Assembly (NCBI GenBank): GCA_022819855.1
Contig: JAJEGN010000015.1
Location: forward strand, 22,960 to 86,959
DNA length: 64,000 bases
Direction: 5' to 3'
Origin: Gammaproteobacteria bacterium
GTDB lineage: Bacteria; Pseudomonadota; Gammaproteobacteria; Steroidobacterales; Rariloculaceae
Shown here: positions 34,744 to 44,417 of the stretch, one piece after another
Position numbering within the stretch: the first letter of the stretch is position 1
How the letters are laid out: every line of letters begins with the position of its first letter
Program-made: the position numbers and the translations under genes
Notes under the pieces: generated by a model
The model's database searches: none
What the model was told of the DNA's origin: nothing
The model's input: the letters and a program-made list of their open reading frames with translations, nothing else

Positions 34744-35747
34744 GCGACACGCAGCACAGCCGGTCGCTTGCCGTCGGACTCGTGCAGATGTCGATGCGGC
34801 GGGACCTCGACGAGAATGCCGCAAGAGCCGAGGAGGGCATCCGCGAGGCGGCCGCGCAGGGTGCGAAGCTCGTCTGCCTTCCGGAACTGTACCGTTTGCG
34901 CTATTTCTGCCAGTCCGAGGACGCGGCCAACTTCGATCTCGCTGAGCCCGTGCCTGGTCCTTCCACCGACCGTCTGGCTGCCCTTGCGGCGGAACTCGAC
35001 GTCACGATCGTCGCGGGCCTCTTCGAGCGGCGCGCGGCCGGCGTCTACCACAACACGGCTGTCGTGATCGACCGGGCGCGCGGTTACGTCGGGAAGTACC
35101 GCAAGATGCACATCCCGGACGATCCTCGCTACTACGAAAAATTCTACTTTGCGCCGGGCGATCTCGGCTTTGCCTCGTTTCGAACGGAGTCGGCCGAACT
35201 CGGCGTGCTCGTCTGCTGGGACCAGTGGTTTCCGGAAGCGGCCCGCATGGCAGCGCTCAAGGGCGCGGAGATCCTCGTGTATCCGACAGCGATCGGCTGG
35301 CATCCCGAGGAACGCGATGAGGACGGCGACCGCCAGCTCGCTGCCTGGGAGACCGTCCAGCGCAGCCACGCGATCGCCAACGGCTGCTTCGTCGTGGCCG
35401 TGAACCGGGTGGGATTCGAGCCGGAGCCTGGCGGCGGCATCGAAGCCATTGATCGCGGGGAATCAAGGTCGGAGTCCGGCGTCGCCGGCATCGAGGCGGT
35501 GAGTCAGGCGGGATTGTTGCCGGAGCCCGTGAAAGGCCGTGGCATCGAGTTTTGGGGAGGAAGCTTCGTTGCGGCGCCCGACGGGCGCGTTCTCACCCGC
35601 GCCCCGGACGATGGCGAAGCCGTGCTCACTACGACAATCGACCTTGGCGAGGTCGAGGCGCAGCGCCGCGCCTGGCCCTTCTTCCGGGACCGGCGTATCG
35701 ATGCCTACGACGAGCTGCTGGCGCGGTTTTCGGACGCCCAGGAGTAA
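34740..35747 (+). CDS. aguB: N-carbamoylputrescine amidohydrolase
   Basis: A 335-residue nitrilase-superfamily enzyme completing agmatine to putrescine. The Glu-Lys-Cys triad is visible as Glu in LVCLPELY, Lys in GKYRKMHIPD and Cys in LGVLVCWDQWFPEAARM. The usual protein is about 290-300 residues; here an extra roughly 40-residue Gly/Glu-rich insertion (after NRVGFEPEP, up to VKGRGIEF) accounts for the length. I use the TTG at 34740 with AGGAAG 7 nt upstream; no ATG gives a sensible N-terminus. Confidence 0.9.
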   Translation: MSDTQHSRSLAVGLVQMSMRRDLDENAARAEEGIREAAAQGAKLVCLPELYRLRYFCQSEDAANFDLAEPVPGPSTDRLAALAAELDVTIVAGLFERRAAGVYHNTAVVIDRARGYVGKYRKMHIPDDPRYYEKFYFAPGDLGFASFRTESAELGVLVCWDQWFPEAARMAALKGAEILVYPTAIGWHPEERDEDGDRQLAAWETVQRSHAIANGCFVVAVNRVGFEPEPGGGIEAIDRGESRSESGVAGIEAVSQAGLLPEPVKGRGIEFWGGSFVAAPDGRVLTRAPDDGEAVLTTTIDLGEVEAQRRAWPFFRDRRIDAYDELLARFSDAQE

Positions 35748-35748
35748 A

Positions 35749-36110
35749 TCAACCTGACTCGCAGGGCTCCGGCCGCCAGGAAGATCCGTCTTCGAGCCGT
35801 TTGAAGCTCGTGCTGGTCACGAATTCCTCCGTGAGGTATTGCGGATCGTCGACGCGGCGCCCTTCTTCATTGAGAGGCACGCTCGCGTAGTCGCCTTTTG
35901 GCGGAACGACCATCCGCCACCGCCAGTCTTCCGTCACCACCGACACCCAGTAGCCGGTGAGATCCGTGGGGGCGGCCTCGCGCGCGCCAGTTCGACCAGG
36001 CCGATGAACTCCGGATACATCGTTTCGGCGCCGCCGAGCACCGCGCGCATCGGCAGCCCGGAGCTCTCGGCGAATTCCTCGCACTTGTCAGAAAGCTGGA
36101 TGTTCTTCCG
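35749..36110 (-). pseudogene. Relic of a secreted-protein family related to the DUF6152-neighbour proteins, with internal deletion
   Basis: One minus-strand frame contains DLTGYWVSVVTEDWRWRM and PPKGDYASVPLNEEGRRV, immediately joined to DPQYLTEEFVTSTSFKRL and a Cys-containing tail. From memory, intact members of this family have these two blocks at opposite ends of a 250-300-residue protein, so the middle appears lost. The N-terminal side also changes frame around 36000: the sequence upstream (ending near FIGLVELARA) is open in a different frame. No signal peptide or start can be placed. I judge it a decayed gene. Confidence 0.5.
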
Positions 36111-36539
36111 TTCGTGACGTGTGCGCCGCGTCGTTGAGAGTCGCGCACGCGCCAGGCACGCAGCCGTGTAATACTGAACCAACGGGTTACAAATGTCTTG
36201 CCTGGTTCTCCGGTAACCAGAGCAATTGCCGATCAGGCGTCGCAAGACCATGTCGTCTCCGCCGTACCGTACCCGCGTTCCGTAAGGCTCGAAATTCTGT
36301 GAGGCTCGAGCCACGAAATCGTCGAGCAGCGACTCCGGTAGCTTCGGAACTGCCCGGTGTAGCCCTGCGCCATCGTGTTTGCATGGCCGCTGCGCATCAG
36401 CGACATTTCAGGCGAGCTAGTTACTCCAAAAAACTTCTGTATACTCGGGGCATTGGGGTTAAAACGCAGGCGGGCGCGCTGTCGTAATTGCACGAATGCA
36501 ACGACAGCGACCGACCAGGGAATAACGGAGACCAAAAAA
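36111..36539. other. Intergenic region before the TonB receptor
   Basis: About 430 bp with lower G+C at its right end and no gene that I can support. Several short frames on the minus strand lack start sites and conserved content. The right part carries the putative promoter listed separately. Confidence 0.4.
36418..36445 (+). promoter_or_regulatory. possible sigma70-type promoter of the TonB-receptor gene
   Basis: TATACT at 36440-36445 resembles a -10 box; the best -35 at 16-17 bp is the poor TAGTTA. An A/T-rich stretch surrounds it, unusual for this DNA. About 95 bp of leader would remain before the GTG at 36540. Confidence 0.3.
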
Positions 36540-39166
36540 GTGAAACCAAGAAAAAATCCATTGGCGCACGCAGTCAGCGTCGCGATGGCTACTACGGGGG
36601 CTTTCGTACTCTATCCGGCCGTGCCGACGGGAGCCCAGCAAGCGGGCCTCGAGGAAGTCATCGTGACGGGTTCGCGGATTCGTCGCGCCGTTTCAGACGC
36701 CCCGAGTCCCCTCTCGGTCATGGTCCGGCTCGAGATCGATCTGACGGGATTGGAGAACGTCGCGGACGTGTTACGCGGCACCAACTTCAACAGCTTCGGC
36801 TCGTTCCGCGAACGTTCCGGGTCCAGTTTCGGGCAGGTCGCGCTGGTGAGCCTTCGCGGCCTGGGCTCGGATCGCACCGCCGTGCTGGTCAACGGCCGCC
36901 GCGTACCGGGCAACCCGTTTACGGGCACCGCGGCCGTGGACCTGAACTCGATCCCGCTTGCCGCCATCGATCGTGTGGAGGTGCTGACCGACAGCGCGTC
37001 CGCCGTGTACGGAGCTGACGCGATCGGCGGTGTCGTCAACGTCATCCTGCGCGACGACTATGACGGCGCGGAACTGGAGATCGGTTTCGAGTCGCCGTCG
37101 CGTGCCGGTGCGGACTCCGACCATGCGAGCTTCGTGATCGGCACAAGCAGTGACCGCGGGAACCTGCTGTTCACTGCCGAACTGTTCGAACGAGACCCGA
37201 TTTTCGACGGCGACCGCGCCTACAGCTCGGTGCAGATCAATGGTCCGAATCTCGGTGACACTATCGGCGTTTCCGCCGGTGGGAACACGGCGTTTCATCC
37301 CTGGTTCATAGCAGCAACTGCATTGGGAGACTGCCCTGAAGATGTCTACGCGGGAGTGCTCGGCAATCCTTTCGGCATCCCGGGAACGGCCTGCGGCTTC
37401 GGCTACGCCGACATCAGCGCGCAAACCGGCGGCCTCGACCGCGTCAGCACGTTCCTGGACGCCAACTACGAGTTCAGCCCGGGCCACGAGGTCTTTTTCG
37501 AGAACCGGTTCACGCGCATCGAGAGCTTCGGCCGTTACGCGCCGGCCGTCGGTTTCTTCAGCGTCCCCGCCGATAGCCCGTACAACCCGTTCGACACGAG
37601 CGGGGAAAGCTACCCGTGGCCGATGCAGGCGGACGGTACGCCGGGTCCATTCTCCATCTTCCATCGATTCGTAGGCCACGGCCCCCGCGACGACGACACG
37701 GTTCGATTCGAACTCGACAGTGTGCTCGGCGTCACCGGCAGTTTCGGCGAAAGCGATATCAACTATGAAGGTTATGTGCGTTCCTACCGCTACGATGGAG
37801 CGGAGGAGGGTGAAACTTACATCTTCAGAGCCAGGTGGAACTGGAAGTCGAGCGGGGCGACTACAATCTGACCAATCCCCTGTCTCAGGATCCCGCCCAT
37901 CTCGCCGCGCTCGGCCGGATGGCAGCGACGCTCTATCGCGACATCATCACCGATTACACCGCGGCCGGATTCAGCCTCGATGGTTCCGCGTGGGATCTGC
38001 CTAACGGGCCGATCGGCTGGGCGGTCGGCGCGGAGACGGCGTCCGAAGACTATCTCGACGACTACGACTCCTTTCGCGAAGCCGGCAACATTCTGGGGTC
38101 CGCGGGCAACAGCTCGACGGGAGATCGCAGCCGCTGGGCCGTGTTCGGCGAACTCTCGATTCCGGTGGCCGAAGCCGTGGACCTGAACGTGGCCGGTCGC
38201 CACGACGACTACGATGACTTCGGCAACGCATTTTCGCCGCAGATCTCGGCCCGCTGGCAGGTGTCGGACCCGGTCGTGCTGCGCGCTTCCTGGGGAGAGG
38301 GCTTCAAGGCGCCGAACCTCACGGAACTCTACCAGTCGCGCTCCCAGTCCTTTAACGACGTCCAGGACGTCTACCGCTGTGAAGCGATTGGGATCGCCGA
38401 GGATGACTGTCCGGAGAACCAGGTGGAGAACTTCACCAGCGGCAATGCGGGCCTCAAGGCCGAGGAAGCCGAGTCGTTCAATCTCGGGATCGTGATCGAA
38501 CCGACGGATGGCCTGCAGATTTCGCTTGACCGATTCTCGATAGAGATGGAGGACGGAGTTGACGTACTCGGCTTCGAAACGATCATCGAACTTGAGAACC
38601 GTGGACAGTTGCCGGACGGGATCGAAATCGAACGCGGCGCTTCAACACAGCCCGGCGATCCCGGTGCGCTCGTCTCGATCACGCGTCCCTTCACGAACCA
38701 GGCGCTGCTCACGGTCGAGGGATACGATCTGCGCGCCAACTACGTGCGCAGCTTTTCGGACGGAAGCTCTCTTTTCGCCGATGTGGAGCTGACGTATCTT
38801 ACGAAGTTCGAGGAAATTCCATCTGCGGCCGACGATCCCATCAGGTACGTCCAGGACGAGGCTACGGGCGCGCCCGCCGAGCGTGCCGTTGGGACGTTGC
38901 GCTGGTCGCGCGATGTCTGGACGGCGAACCTCATCTGGCGCTATATCGGCGATCATGATGAGGGGGACTATGAAGCCCAGAGCACGTTCGACTTGACGGT
39001 TGTGTGGGACGCACCCTGGGGCGGGGATATCTCCGCGGGCGTTCGCAACCTGACCGACGAGGATCCGGTCATCGACCGCGTGTCCGGGTATAACGACAGC
39101 GTCGTATTGCCGCTCTACGACGTGGCCGGACGCACACCGTTTCTCACGTACCGGCACGAGTTCTGA
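36540..39166 (+). pseudogene. TonB-dependent receptor with a frameshift near 37830
   Basis: The first part (GTG at 36540, GGAG 9 nt upstream) encodes a signal peptide, the plug-domain start GLEEVIVTGSRIRR and TonB-receptor blocks such as LRGLGSDRTAVLVNGRRV and YGADAIGGVVNVILRDDY. It ends out of frame at 37871. The second frame, open from 37814, continues QVELEVERGDYNLTNPLS and the barrel to the terminal aromatic motif FLTYRHEF. Joined they give about 870 residues, normal for an outer-membrane receptor. One missing base around 37820-37835 explains the break. No slippery heptamer is seen. It is a recent mutation or a sequencing error. Confidence 0.85.
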
Positions 39167-39252
39167 CCCTGGGCTGCGCGGCAGCGGACGGACCTTTCGG
39201 ACAGGGCATCGGGCGTTTCGAAGCTCGATGCCCTGTCGCCTGACAGGATGCG

Positions 39253-39912
39253 ATGACCACGCTTAACCGTCTTTGGGCGACGCCGTTCTACCGTAGCCGC
39301 TCCGCCGCGGATCGGGCCAACACGCTGCGCGACTACATCCTCGCGAACGAATACGACGCCCGGCGCAAACAGAGTTCGCCGCAGCGGGCGCACCCCGCCG
39401 TGTTCGAGTGCGTGTTCGACTTTCTCGAGTGGCCGGATCCGGTGGTCAGCGAACTCAAGCAGTTCCTGCAAGGTCACCTGGGCCACGTCGTCAAGGATGC
39501 CTGCGGGTTTGACGACGCTGCCTTGCAGGCGCTTCGTTTCAACAGCCATAGCTGGTTCCACGTGACCCGCAAGGGCGGCTTCTTCCAGAACCACAACCAC
39601 CCGCTGGCGTCCTGGAGCCTCGTCTATTGCGTGGATCCGGGCGATGCCGAACCGCCCAACGAATTCGAGTCGGGACAACTCGTATTCCAGGATCCTCGCT
39701 CCATGGCGAGCATGTATCTGGACACCGCCAATCGGCAGATGGTCCGGGACTACTCGTTCGACGCCCTGCGCTTCCGGCCCAGCACCGGGGACGTGCTGAT
39801 CTTTCCATCCTACGTTCGGCATTCAGTCGAGCCCTACGGCGGGCGGGCGCCGCGCATTACCGTAGCGGCGAACTACTGGTTTCAGACCTTTGAGGACGTG
39901 AAGTCGGCATGA
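39253..39912 (+). CDS. Putative 2-oxoglutarate/Fe(II) oxygenase (TIGR02466-like)
   Basis: A 219-residue double-stranded-beta-helix protein. The region WFHVTRKGGFFQNHNHP holds the first metal ligands, and LIFPSYVRHSVEPY supplies the distal histidine, followed by an Arg in APRITVAANYWF for 2-oxoglutarate. The substrate is unknown; similar genes often accompany TonB receptors and unusual amino-acid or natural-product modification. It starts 86 bp after the receptor gene with AGGA nearby, and overlaps the methyltransferase by 4 bases. Confidence 0.75.
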   Translation: MTTLNRLWATPFYRSRSAADRANTLRDYILANEYDARRKQSSPQRAHPAVFECVFDFLEWPDPVVSELKQFLQGHLGHVVKDACGFDDAALQALRFNSHSWFHVTRKGGFFQNHNHPLASWSLVYCVDPGDAEPPNEFESGQLVFQDPRSMASMYLDTANRQMVRDYSFDALRFRPSTGDVLIFPSYVRHSVEPYGGRAPRITVAANYWFQTFEDVKSA

Positions 39913-40895
39913 AGGGCCGCTGGAGCCCCGCGCAGTGGACCCGCTACTGGCAGACCGGCACGGTCACGACTTTCCATGGCCGCTTCGCGCACAACTACGA
40001 CGGTGTCGTGCGCAGCCACTGGCGCGGCATCTTCGACCGGCTGCCGCGGCGGGCGACCATCGTCGATCTCGGCACCGGCAACGGCGCGATCGCGATTCTC
40101 GCGGCGCGCTACAGTCGGCGCCGTCATCGCGATTTCGAGATCACGGCGGTCGACTTCGCGGACATCGATCCCGTGCATCAACTCGCCGGCAAGGCAGCCG
40201 CGCCGCATTTGTCCCGCATCCGCTTCCTCGGGCGCACGCACATCGAGCGTACGACGTTGCCCGACAGCTCGCATGACCTTGCGATGAGCCAGTTCGGGTT
40301 CGAGTATGCGCAGCCTGATGAGGCGGCGGCGGAAGTCGACCGAATCCTCAAGCGCACAGGCGGAATCTTTGCTGCCATGGTCCATCATGCGGACTCTGCC
40401 ATCGTGCGCCAGGCGAGGGACGGCCTGGAGCAAGTCGCCCTATGCGAGCAATCGGGTCTCAAGGCGCTGATTCGCGACCTGCATCTGCGGCTCGATGTGC
40501 TGAAGGAGCAAAACAGCGATGCCACGAAGGATCAGCGTGCGATCGCGTTCAGAACCGGGATCAACGAGCAGCTCGCGCACTTGAACGACGCCGGCGCCCG
40601 CTTCGGCGATCCCGGTCCCATGATGCTGTTTGTCCGCCAGTCAATGTCGACCTTCGATCCATCAGTAGTGTCAGGACGCCCGGTCGACCAAAAACTGACA
40701 ATGCTTGAGGACGCAGCAGCCGAGACGGAAGCCTTTCGGAAACGGATGCTCGACCTGGTGTCCTGCGCGATGGACGACGGCGATATCGATTCACTTGTCG
40801 GCAAGCTTGCCGATGCAGGGTTTTCGATCGAGCAGTCGCAACCGTTCATGTTCGAGGACGCTTACTTCTGCCACGCGCTGGTGGCGAGCCGGTAA
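39909..40895 (+). CDS. SAM-dependent methyltransferase
   Basis: A 328-residue class-I methyltransferase. Motif I is IVDLGTGNGAIAI, the acidic motif II is ITAVDFADI and the post-I region is SHDLAMSQFGFEYA. The C-terminal 130 residues form a helical extension of unknown function. It is translationally coupled (ATGA) to the putative 2OG oxygenase, so the two may act on the same molecule. Substrate not identified. Confidence 0.85.
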   Translation: MKGRWSPAQWTRYWQTGTVTTFHGRFAHNYDGVVRSHWRGIFDRLPRRATIVDLGTGNGAIAILAARYSRRRHRDFEITAVDFADIDPVHQLAGKAAAPHLSRIRFLGRTHIERTTLPDSSHDLAMSQFGFEYAQPDEAAAEVDRILKRTGGIFAAMVHHADSAIVRQARDGLEQVALCEQSGLKALIRDLHLRLDVLKEQNSDATKDQRAIAFRTGINEQLAHLNDAGARFGDPGPMMLFVRQSMSTFDPSVVSGRPVDQKLTMLEDAAAETEAFRKRMLDLVSCAMDDGDIDSLVGKLADAGFSIEQSQPFMFEDAYFCHALVASR

Positions 40896-40983
40896 CGAAG
40901 TCAGTGGATCATGCCGACGCTTGGCGGCCAACGGCATTCGGACCGCGCTCCCGAACGTTGGGCTGCGCGCGCCGTGAGTTTGG

Positions 40984-41307
40984 CTATCCGTTTCGGCGGC
41001 CTGACTGCAATCGACCGCCGCTGACCAGTTCGCGCTTGGCTGCAGCGTCGAGTTGCCTGATCTCGTGCTCGCGTCGGAGCGCGCTGCCACGGTCGGCGGC
41101 CTCTTCCTCGTAGACGAGTTCCACAGGCAGCCGGCTGCGTGTATAGCGCGCGCCCTGTCCGGCGTTGTGCTCGCCCAGCCGCCTGTCCAGGTCCTTCGCG
41201 ATGCCGGTGTAAAGCGTGCCGTCGGCGCAGCGCAGGATGTAGACGTGCCAGAGGTCGTCGTTCCCGTTTGCGGGTTCGGCCAGTTCCGCTTCCTGGCCGT
41301 CGTTCAC
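40984..41307 (-). CDS. GIY-YIG nuclease-domain protein (UPF0213-like)
   Basis: A 107-residue protein whose core [20 protein letters not shown] is the GIY-YIG signature, followed by the conserved Arg in LDRRLGEHN and Glu in the RREHEIRQ helix. Such stand-alone proteins are small, possibly DNA-repair or RNA-related nucleases. I place the start at the GTG at 41307, which overlaps the DUF1015 stop (GTGA). It is convergent with the methyltransferase gene. Confidence 0.82.
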   Translation of the reverse strand: MNDGQEAELAEPANGNDDLWHVYILRCADGTLYTGIAKDLDRRLGEHNAGQGARYTRSRLPVELVYEEEAADRGSALRREHEIRQLDAAAKRELVSGGRLQSGRRNG

Positions 41308-42611
41308 GTATCGAAGACGTGGGAGAGGAGGCCGCCGGCGAGCTTCGGCTCGAACCACGTCGACTTTGGCGGCATGAGGAGTTCCGCATCCGCGACGGCC
41401 ATGAGTTGCTCCATCGACGTCGGATACAGCGCGAACGCGATTGCGGCGTCCCCGGAGTCGACGCGCCGTTCGAGTTCCTCGAGACCGCGAATGCCTCCGA
41501 CGAAGTCGATGCGGTTGTCGATGCGTGGATCGGCGATGCCGAACAGCGGTTCGACAAGCGCTCGCTGCAGCCGGCTGATATCGAGCGCGGCAACCGGATC
41601 GCCGCCGCCGTCGGTCTTGCGCAGCCGCAGCCGGTACCACTGGCGGTCGAGGTACATCGCGTAGGTCGCGGGTTCGCTCGGCTTTGACGGTGCGGGCAGC
41701 GGCTCAACCGCGAAGTCCTGCGCAATGGCTTCGAGCAGCTCGGCGGGTGTCCGGTCGCCGAGGTCGGCGATGACGCGGTTGTAATCGAGAATCCGCAGCT
41801 CGTCGTGGGGAAACGTCACAACGAGGAAATACTCGTGGCTCGCTTGCGTGTCTCGATCGGCATGTCCCGGGGACGGAGACGATCGGTCAAGCGGCTCGCC
41901 AGCGACCGCACTGGTCGCGGCGCGCCGGCGCCGCTCCGCGACACGCGCCGCCGCCGCCGACCGGTGATGGCCATCCGCGATGTAGAGGGCGTCAAGCGTG
42001 TTCAGCGCAGCGCCGAGTGCGCCCACAGCTTCGGCTTCGTCGACCTGCCAGAGCGTGTGGATCACCTCGTTCGGGCCTTCGGTCTCGAACAGCGGCGGTC
42101 CCGCGCTCACTGCGGCGACGAGCGCGTTGATCCGCGCATCGCTGCGGTGAGCGCAGAGCACGGGTCCGACCTGCGCATTGAGTGCGTCCATGTGCTCGAC
42201 CCGGTCGGTTTCCTTGTCGGGGCGCGTGAGTTCATGCTTGCGCACCTGGTTCCGCTCGTAGGCGGCCAGGGACGCGGTCAGCGCGATCCCGGTCTGCACG
42301 TGCGAGCCGCTCGTCAGCCGCCAGATGTAGAACGACGGACGATCGTCGCGAACCAGCACGCGGGACTCGGCAAGTCGTGCAAGGTTCTCGGCGCCGCGCG
42401 CGTACACGGCGCTCGAATGGGGATCGGTGCCTGCGGGCAGATCGATCTCCGGCCGGGAGACGCGCATGAAGCAGTCCGGCCTGCCGGTTGCGATTGTGCG
42501 AGCTTCGTCCGTGCTCACGACGTCGTAGAGCGGTGCGATGACGTCGGCGGCAGTTTCCGGGCGGGGTCTGAGCGCCCGGAAGGGTCGTACGAGATCAGGC
42601 GCCGTGGTCAT
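41304..42611 (-). CDS. DUF1015-family protein
   Basis: A 435-residue cytosolic protein matching the family: [24 protein letters not shown] at the N-terminus (shown here only in part: [15 protein letters not shown]), [17 protein letters not shown] and [12 protein letters not shown]. The family fold is related to ParB/sulfiredoxin-like kinases; a role in phosphorylating free serine or a similar small molecule has been considered, but activity is not shown. The ATG at 42611 is used rather than an upstream start at 42689. Confidence 0.82.
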   Translation of the reverse strand: MTTAPDLVRPFRALRPRPETAADVIAPLYDVVSTDEARTIATGRPDCFMRVSRPEIDLPAGTDPHSSAVYARGAENLARLAESRVLVRDDRPSFYIWRLTSGSHVQTGIALTASLAAYERNQVRKHELTRPDKETDRVEHMDALNAQVGPVLCAHRSDARINALVAAVSAGPPLFETEGPNEVIHTLWQVDEAEAVGALGAALNTLDALYIADGHHRSAAAARVAERRRRAATSAVAGEPLDRSSPSPGHADRDTQASHEYFLVVTFPHDELRILDYNRVIADLGDRTPAELLEAIAQDFAVEPLPAPSKPSEPATYAMYLDRQWYRLRLRKTDGGGDPVAALDISRLQRALVEPLFGIADPRIDNRIDFVGGIRGLEELERRVDSGDAAIAFALYPTSMEQLMAVADAELLMPPKSTWFEPKLAGGLLSHVFDT

Positions 42612-42850
42612 TTTCGAGGAGGCCTTGCCGAATTCGCGCGGGAATCCGCTTTTCGGCAGTCTATTGCGCCACGGCCACCGCCAAAACACAATGCTCCGCT
42701 AACGCAGTCGGCCTGCCCGGAACGAAAATCGCCCCCTGTAGTCGTACGTTTCGCGGACCTGCAAGGCGATGTTGAGTATCGGGCGGCGCGCTCGGGCAAC
42801 GGCGCCGGGAACCAGGCAGCGGCGCGAGCAAACAAAGGCATGGGTGATGC

Positions 42851-43357
42851 ATGAGCGAAGCCATCGGCAAAGAAGAATTGAAACGACTTGTCGGCACCGA
42901 ACTCGGTGTTTCCGACTGGGTAACGATCGATCAGGAGCGCATCGATCAATTCGCCGATGTTGCCGACGACCACCAGTTCATCCATGTGGATCCGGTGCGT
43001 GCCGCGGCGACGCCGTTCGGCGGCACGATCGCACACGGCTTCATGACGCTGTCGCTGCTCGTGCCGCTCTGCCTGGAGTACATCCCGACGCTCAGGGACA
43101 GGGCGATGGTGCTCAATTACGGTCTGGACCGGGTCCGCTTCATCGCGCCCGTTCGGGCCGGGCGCCGTATTCGGGCGCGCTGCACGCTTGGCGAAGTCAC
43201 CGAACGCAAGTTTGGCCAGTTCCTCTTCAGGGTCGAAGTGGTCGTCGAAATCGAGAACGAAGCCAAGCCCGCGCTCGCGGCGCAGTGGCTGAGTCTGCAT
43301 ATCGTGCGCCAGGAGCCTGCGGCGCAGGAAGTCGCTATATCGGATCAGCAGCCGTGA
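42851..43357 (+). CDS. MaoC-like (NodN-type) dehydratase
   Basis: A 168-residue hot-dog-fold protein with the hydratase-2 motif DDHQFIHVDP followed by TPFGGTIAHGFMTLSLL. The Asp-His dyad hydrates enoyl-CoA in related enzymes. It is divergent from the DUF1015 gene, with 239 bp between the starts and nothing else recognisable, and lies 76 bp upstream of the PhzF gene. Confidence 0.87.
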   Translation: MSEAIGKEELKRLVGTELGVSDWVTIDQERIDQFADVADDHQFIHVDPVRAAATPFGGTIAHGFMTLSLLVPLCLEYIPTLRDRAMVLNYGLDRVRFIAPVRAGRRIRARCTLGEVTERKFGQFLFRVEVVVEIENEAKPALAAQWLSLHIVRQEPAAQEVAISDQQP

Positions 43358-43433
43358 AATCCCAGGGCGCAGGCTCCCGGGCGCTGGCGCGGCCAGGGTC
43401 GAGGTCACGCGCTGCGAGCACAAGGACCGAGAG

Positions 43434-44228
43434 ATGGGCAAACTGAGGATCTGGCAGATCGACGCTTTCACCGGGCGTCTCTTCGGCGGCAACCCGGCCG
43501 CCGTCGTGCCGCTCGACGATTGGCTCGACGACGCCACGTTGCAGGCGATCGCCGCGGAGAACAATCTGGCGGAGACGGCGTTCTTCGTGCCGCTCGAGTC
43601 GGGCTACCACCTGCGCTGGTTCACTCCACAGGTCGAGGTTCGACTGTGCGGCCATGCGACGCTCGCCTCGGCGTTCGTGCTGTTCACGGAAATCCAGCCG
43701 CAACTTGAAACGGTGTCTTTCGAGACGTCGAGCGGCCCGCTCGAGGTCAGCCGCGCCGGCGACGGCCTGTGCATGGACTTTCCGCTCTGGTCCCTCGAGC
43801 CTGTCGAGCGCGTTCCGGAGGCCTTGACGGCCGGTCTCGGCGCCGAGCCGGAAGAACTCCTGATGGTCGAGACCGGCGACAATCTCTTCGCGGTGCTCGG
43901 GAGCGAATCTACCGTGCGGACGCTCGATCCGGATTTCGGTCTGCTCGAGACACTGCATCCCGCGGGCGTAATCGTCACGGCGAAGGGTGTCGAGTCGGAC
44001 TGCGTGTGCCGTTATTTCGCGCCGAGCTATGGAATTCCCGAGGATTCGGGCACCGGGTCGATTCACTGCGCCCTCGTCCCTTACTGGTCGGCGCGACTGG
44101 GCAAGGAAGATATCCATTCCAGGCAGCTCTCCGCACGGGGCGCGGAGCTGCATTGCGAGCTTGCCGGGGACCGCACCATCCTTCGGGGGCAGGCCGTCAA
44201 GTATCTCGACGGTTGGATTCGTTACTAG
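43434..44228 (+). CDS. PhzF-family isomerase/epimerase-like protein
   Basis: A 264-residue protein of the diaminopimelate-epimerase fold. Family motifs are DAFTGRLFGGNPAAVV, the catalytic-Glu-containing AENNLAETAFF, VRLCGHATLASA and EDSGTGSIHCAL. Most genomic PhzF-like proteins have no known substrate; nothing here points to phenazine production. AAGGA is 7 nt upstream of the ATG. Confidence 0.88.
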   Translation: MGKLRIWQIDAFTGRLFGGNPAAVVPLDDWLDDATLQAIAAENNLAETAFFVPLESGYHLRWFTPQVEVRLCGHATLASAFVLFTEIQPQLETVSFETSSGPLEVSRAGDGLCMDFPLWSLEPVERVPEALTAGLGAEPEELLMVETGDNLFAVLGSESTVRTLDPDFGLLETLHPAGVIVTAKGVESDCVCRYFAPSYGIPEDSGTGSIHCALVPYWSARLGKEDIHSRQLSARGAELHCELAGDRTILRGQAVKYLDGWIRY

Positions 44229-44381
44229 CCGGAACCTTGGCGCAGGCTCTGGCAGCCCATGACAGACTGCCGTGTGTCCGGCTGATCGGCCGTCTCCAGC
44301 GACGCGTTGTTCCGTCTCATTCTGCGTCGGTCCCGCATGGGTTGCCGGCCTGTCCGCTGCCGTGCTTCCGGGGAAACCGGC

Positions 44382-44387
44382 TAGAAT
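44382..44387 (+). promoter_or_regulatory. -10-like box before the Kdo operon
   Basis: TAGAAT lies about 30 bp before the first gene of the operon; no good -35 is seen at 16-18 bp. The 189 bp from 44229 to 44417 hold no other recognised feature. Confidence 0.3.
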
Positions 44388-44417
44388 GATCCGCTGTCGG
44401 CCCGGCCCGGATTCGCG

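Noticed and set aside
35934..36314. A 126-codon minus-strand frame upstream of the relic gene
   Set aside because: Only its last 40 residues look protein-like and they abut a frame change; it seems part of the decayed region rather than a separate gene.
36121..36487. Short plus-strand frames before the TonB receptor as a leader gene
   Set aside because: Composition is random, starts lack ribosome-binding sites and the region looks like promoter DNA.
37820..37840. Programmed -1 ribosomal frameshift in the TonB receptor
   Set aside because: No X-XXY-YYZ slippery heptamer or clear downstream structure is visible, and receptors are not known to use one.
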